This document shows, piece after piece, positions 62,301 to 64,000 of a DNA stretch of 64,000 bases. The DNA is from Apoderus coryli. Its lineage: Eukaryota; Arthropoda; Insecta; Coleoptera; Attelabidae. Both the position numbers and the translations under genes were made by a program. The stretch lies in contig OU452198.1 in NCBI GenBank assembly GCA_911728435.2, positions 9,396,001 to 9,460,000 of the forward strand. The letters run 5' to 3'. The notes below the pieces were generated by a model. The model worked only from the letters and a program-made list of their open reading frames with translations. It ran no database searches and was not told where the DNA came from. Positions within the stretch are counted from its first letter, which is position 1, and each line of letters opens with the position of its first letter.

Positions 62301-63121
62301 CAGTATCTGATCCATACTAAAATTGAAAAATTACATGGATACACATTAAGAAAATACCAGGCACTGCACAAATAGTGCTCCATATTTGGAAAAATAATCT
62401 ATTCTCACGTCACCTCCACAAATTTTATATTGAAATTATTAAGTATATCACTGAGAATCCGTAGTAGTAAAGTGCACTACTAATTATGAAAGAAATGTGG
62501 ACACATTTATTGGCGCTCTGCATTTTGCCCTTAAATAGGTAGGTACAATGTGGTTTTTCTTTTGTAAATATTTCTTTTATAAAAAAAAATAAAATTCGTA
62601 TTTCTGGACCACACATTCATCATCACCTGATTTAAATATTTTCCCCCGTAGAATGTTGTATATCCTCCAAGCCTCTTCAAAATAGCAGCTATAGAAAATG
62701 GTTCATGAGTCTCTTGCCAATACTGGCTTGAACAATTACCGCTTAAAGAATTATTAGTAACTCCTGTATTATGCGGATACTTCCCGGTTAAAATAGTTGC
62801 TCTATTTGGACAACAGATCGGTGTATTTACAAACTAAAATGTGAATCAATTAGCAAGAAATTAAAGTTAATATTTATTTAGTTACAGCATTTGTAAACGT
62901 TTTCCCATTATTAGCTATAAGTTTATGTACATTTTTCATTGGAACCTAAAATAAATAATTAGGTACGTATTGGCTACATTTACCAAAATTTACATTATTG
63001 TGCTTACCATTCCATCAAGCAAAATGTCTTGGTCATCAGTTAAAATCAATATAAAATTATTGCACTGACTAATACAAACTTTCATTAAAAATATAACTGA
63101 AAATTTCATGAATAAAAACAT
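50249..63121 (-). CDS. GNS: N-acetylglucosamine-6-sulfatase, nine exons, complete
   Basis: This lysosomal sulfatase removes 6-sulfate from N-acetylglucosamine in heparan and keratan sulfate. Exons (minus strand): 63121-63008, 62945-62886, 62833-62627, 62316-62164, 59851-59678, 59568-59370, 55832-55510, 54973-54854 and 50389-50249. All have GT-AG borders and consistent phases, giving 496 residues with no frameshift. Key residues: metal ligands D29-D30 (LILTDDQD), the formylglycine site C65 in CCPNRATILTGK, H206 in APPASHAPFTP, D297-N298 in FTSDNGFHLG, and K311 in WDKRQPYQTD. The C-terminal cysteine-rich region (WCKCQDSKNNTYSC) and final VEAYNLTADPYELINIYKN also match the family. Human GNS is somewhat longer (552). 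The start was chosen as the ATG that gives a short hydrophobic leader. Introns of 52 bp to 4.5 kb carry many mobile elements. Confidence 0.93.
51148..53340. mobile_element. Outer 2.2 kb TIR element
   Basis: AGGGTTATTCTTTCGTACTGA (51148-51168) is inverted with one mismatch at 53320-53340. ATT flanks both sides, a possible 3 bp target duplication. Only about 30 bp of it remains to the right of the inner element. No transposase recognised. Confidence 0.55.
51579..53310. mobile_element. Inner 1.7 kb TIR element (AGGGGGGCTTTATTTGAA)
   Basis: 18 bp perfect inverted ends AGGGGGGCTTTATTTGAA (51579-51596 and 53293-53310). Subterminal regions on both sides repeat GCTTTATTTGAAAT-like words and several TTGCG/CGCAA words, such as CGCAAATATTTACGTGCATG on the left and GCGTACACGCAAAGTTGC on the right. 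Enrichment of short subterminal motifs is usual for transposase binding sites. The central 89-codon plus-strand frame at 52332-52601 is unrecognised. No clear target duplication. Confidence 0.65.
54974..55509 (-). other. GNS intron 7
   Basis: A GC-richer block at about 55150-55450 (ACAGAACGGCCGAACAGGAG ... CTCCTGTTCGGCCGTG) carries an inverted CTCCTGTTCGGCCGT word (near 55155-55170 and 55339-55354). It looks like inserted material of unknown type. Confidence 0.4.
56403..56458. repeat. Tandem duplicated hairpin
   Basis: The unit GAATAAAGATTCTCTTCTTTATTC is itself an inverted repeat (GAATAAAGA / TCTTTATTC) and occurs twice in a row, separated by AT. Either two small stems or one long imperfect stem can form. 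Confidence 0.9.
56859..56959 (+). pseudogene. THAP-domain first exon, antisense in GNS intron 6
   Basis: ATG opens MNNQGGHVCAAKCFPNKRYT then CSKHFFRFPTDPVR. This is the start of a C2CH THAP zinc finger (C-A-A-x-x-C-x-N ... F-R-F-P-x-D) and it ends exactly at a consensus donor GTGAGT. THAP first exons like this occur in P-type transposases and their domesticated relatives. The rest of the domain (Cys-x-x-His and AVPTIF-type end) was not found before LINE copy C begins at about 57165, so it is probably a truncated transposon exon. Confidence 0.65.
57165..58035 (+). repeat. LINE 3' end, copy C
   Basis: Longest of three copies. The 5' part translates in pieces to QLMQNSGTRLVYGIRRGER and KEIGWLRMKQRRIF, the RT C-terminal helix region, then ...NIPHKTVITPPLDSTSIFER and the shared 3' UTR ending GCCAACGTGGAGTTGGAATG CTGTACTTATTAATGCTGTG. 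Interrupted by frameshifts. Antisense to GNS. Confidence 0.8.
58053..59036. mobile_element. 984 bp DNA element, 35 bp TIRs, TATAT duplication
   Basis: Ends AGCTTCGTTCGCGGCCACGA (left) and the inverse TCGTGGTCGCGAACGAAGCT (right) match over about 35 bp with two or three mismatches. Five-base direct repeats TATAT lie immediately outside (58048-58052 and 59037-59041). GTTCGCGGTGA recurs subterminally (58119-58129, 58165-58175 and 58920-58930). A minus-strand frame near 58655-58770 (FKYYPYYEDTVPQFTEEEYR AQRFAAHFNL) may be a relic of an encoded protein. Superfamily uncertain. Confidence 0.85.
59370..59568 (-). CDS. GNS: GNS exon 6: second metal-binding segment
   Basis: Encodes KHWLVQMPPKYLPENASNLL, then RRRLQSLLAVDEMVLRIVEK, then TYLIFTSDNGFHLG. 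The D-N pair supplies calcium ligands in sulfatases. The exon ends in phase 1, and its last G joins GT of exon 7 to give G303. Confidence 0.9.
60290..60330 (+). repeat. SINE-like fragment with B-box
   Basis: GCGGTTCGATTCCTGGTCGG contains a near-consensus RNA polymerase III B-box, followed by an AT-rich tail. No A-box or cloverleaf was found upstream, so it is a fragment and not a tRNA gene. Confidence 0.45.
60400..62150 (-). mobile_element. Recent jockey-like LINE, 5' truncated, in GNS intron 4
   Basis: The reverse transcriptase is nearly intact: [89 protein letters not shown], and a C-terminal region to SQAFYTFED followed by a 3' UTR ending in a TATC/TCTA-type simple repeat near 60405-60430. 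It carries only two obvious lesions: a frameshift near 61715 (between FMQG and STLAINNLLEYV), and a TGA at about 60994-60996 where YGILN-W-GHSSH is expected (a TGG to TGA change). The endonuclease half is missing. Same strand as GNS. Confidence 0.9.
62627..62833 (-). CDS. GNS: GNS exon 3: catalytic site
   Basis: Contains the sulfatase signature C-x-P-x-R as CCPNR, then ATILTGK. The first Cys is the one expected to be oxidised to formylglycine. NTGVTNNSLSGNCSS and GGYTTFYGGKYLNQ match the GNS-specific sequence that follows. Phase 0 at both ends (69 codons). Confidence 0.93.
63008..63121 (-). CDS. GNS: GNS exon 1: leader and metal-binding aspartates
   Basis: MFLFMKFSVIFLMKVCISQC forms a hydrophobic signal sequence, followed at once by NNFILILTDDQDILLDGM, the first sulfatase strand with the paired metal-binding Asp. 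An upstream in-frame ATG at 63175 exists, but it would put a polar stretch before the leader. An acceptor-like ATTAG ends at 63132, so a spliced 5' UTR is possible. Confidence 0.88.
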
Positions 63122-63276
63122 TTTAAAGTACCTAATTGATTTTTGATGAATAAAATCCCAATTACATTTCAACAATTTTTATTAAAAAAATGAAGACTTA
63201 TTTATTATTAGCACTACACAAACCACAAACACAACTACTTAACATAAAGAATTTTAACAAAAATCTTATTCGCGAT

Positions 63277-63480
63277 CTAAGCTGGTAAAAGTTCCATGCC
63301 CTGGCACTCTTGTGCTATTCGAACTCCCAGTGCAAAAATGCCAATACTTTTAACTATAGCCCTAAAATAGACAAATTCAATAAATTATAACCTTAAATAA
63401 TGAAAGTTAAGTACGAACCATTTGAATTCATCTTGATAAAGGTTTTTAAAAAATGTTACAAATCCTCCTTGCTTCACCAT
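63277..63480 (-). CDS. TOM6: TOM6-like mitochondrial outer-membrane translocase subunit
   Basis: Two exons, 63480-63419 and 63361-63277, joined across a 57 bp GT-AG intron (codon TG/G, W21). They encode 48 residues: MVKQGGFVTFFKNLYQDEFK then WAIVKSIGIFALGVRIAQEC then QGMELLPA. The pattern matches human TOM6, whose C-terminal half has the same layout of a basic/acidic segment, one hydrophobic helix (L-G-L-F-A-A-G-V-W-L-A-R) and a short acidic end before P. Small TOM proteins are tail-anchored components that stabilise the TOM import complex. The start has an AAAATAAAATGG context. An AATAAA on the minus strand (63206-63201) lies 71 bases after the stop. It is too short for ordinary ORF calling. 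GNS starts 155 bp downstream on the same strand. Confidence 0.8.
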
Positions 63481-64000
63481 TTTATTTTACTAAAATAGAA
63501 CAAATTTATTTATTCTTCGTACACTGAATTATAACGATAAAACGTAGATTGTAGATTGAGAATTGAATATTGAATCTTGAAAGATGTAGATGTCGATGGC
63601 AGATGTCATACTTTCTGTCTTAAATTCTTAAAGCAACCTTAGTATTAAATTTGGCTGTTCTTTCTTCTTTCCATTGCTGGCGGGTTGCGGGTAAATTCTT
63701 AGAGCTAGGATTTAGACAGACGAGCAATTACCAAGAGAAGTGAGGCGCGGTTCTACTGATCCATAGGCGCGTGCCTCAGTTCTCTCTTACGTATACTTTC
63801 CATTCCCACTTTACCATTTTTAAGTAAAAATAACGTAAAACCAGAGAACATACGTAGTTTGCCAAAATTATCATCCACGCCCAATACCTAGGCGCGTTCG
63901 TTTATTGCATCACTGGTGATTTATAAACTTGACGTTTGCGTTTACGTCCACCGCTGCCGTTGTCGTTTGCCGTTACAGTTCTACATCATGATTCGTGATT
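63481..64000 (-). promoter_or_regulatory. Upstream region of TOM6
   Basis: Presumed promoter/5' UTR by position only. No TATA box at a useful distance and no recognisable motif. It becomes G+C-richer toward 63960, where another transcription unit could begin outside the window. Confidence 0.3.

Noticed and set aside
63132..63175. Upstream ATG at 63175 as the GNS start
   Set aside because: It would place a polar stretch (LKCNWDFIHQKSIRY) before the hydrophobic leader. The ATG at 63121 gives a normal signal peptide, and an acceptor-like AG separates the two.

Overview
The window looks like AT-rich nuclear DNA from an insect, plausibly a beetle. Three kinds of evidence point there: GT-AG spliced genes, the mix of mobile elements (Tc1/mariner-type DNA transposons ending in CAGGGTG, jockey/R1/RTE-like LINEs, Penelope-like elements, hAT relics, a THAP exon), and the residue patterns of the host genes. 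The species cannot be fixed from sequence alone. No rRNA, functional tRNA, CRISPR array or prokaryotic operon structure is visible.

Three host genes are supported. (1) 40508-44299, plus strand: the 3' half of a two-pore-domain (K2P) potassium channel. It encodes M2, M3, pore loop 2 (TIGFGD), M4 and a C-terminal tail spread over four exons; the exons for M1 and the first half of pore 1 were not found. The reading frame is interrupted by an in-frame TGA at 43194-43196, but coding-like sequence and correct splice phases continue past it. (2) 63121-50249, minus strand: a complete nine-exon lysosomal sulfatase gene, N-acetylglucosamine-6-sulfatase (GNS), whose introns are full of mobile elements. 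(3) 63480-63277, minus strand: a tiny two-exon gene for a TOM6-like subunit of the mitochondrial outer-membrane translocase, 155 bp upstream of the GNS start codon and on the same strand.

Layout: 1-40500 is almost entirely mobile-element debris with AT-rich spacer. It includes a 4.2 kb CAGGGTG-ended element (9648-13819), a nearly complete but frameshifted Tc1/mariner-type transposase (17968-19866), several broken LINE reverse transcriptases, and a 2.8 kb inverted pair of Penelope-like ends around a foldback element (27745-30525). 40508-44500 is the K2P gene. 44500-48440 holds two tandem ~1 kb terminal-inverted-repeat elements (ends GAGCGGCACTCTGTAA) and a further inverted-repeat element. 50249-63121 is GNS, carrying in its introns a recent LINE (60400-62150), a 984 bp element with 35 bp inverted ends and a TATAT duplication (58053-59036), a THAP exon fossil, and nested TIR elements (51148-53340). 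63277-63480 is TOM6.

The host genes are functionally unrelated: membrane potassium leak, lysosomal heparan/keratan sulfate degradation, and mitochondrial protein import. The observations most worth checking are the in-frame stop in the K2P tail (readthrough, nonsense allele or decaying gene), the TOM6-GNS proximity, and the uncharacterised inverted-repeat element families.
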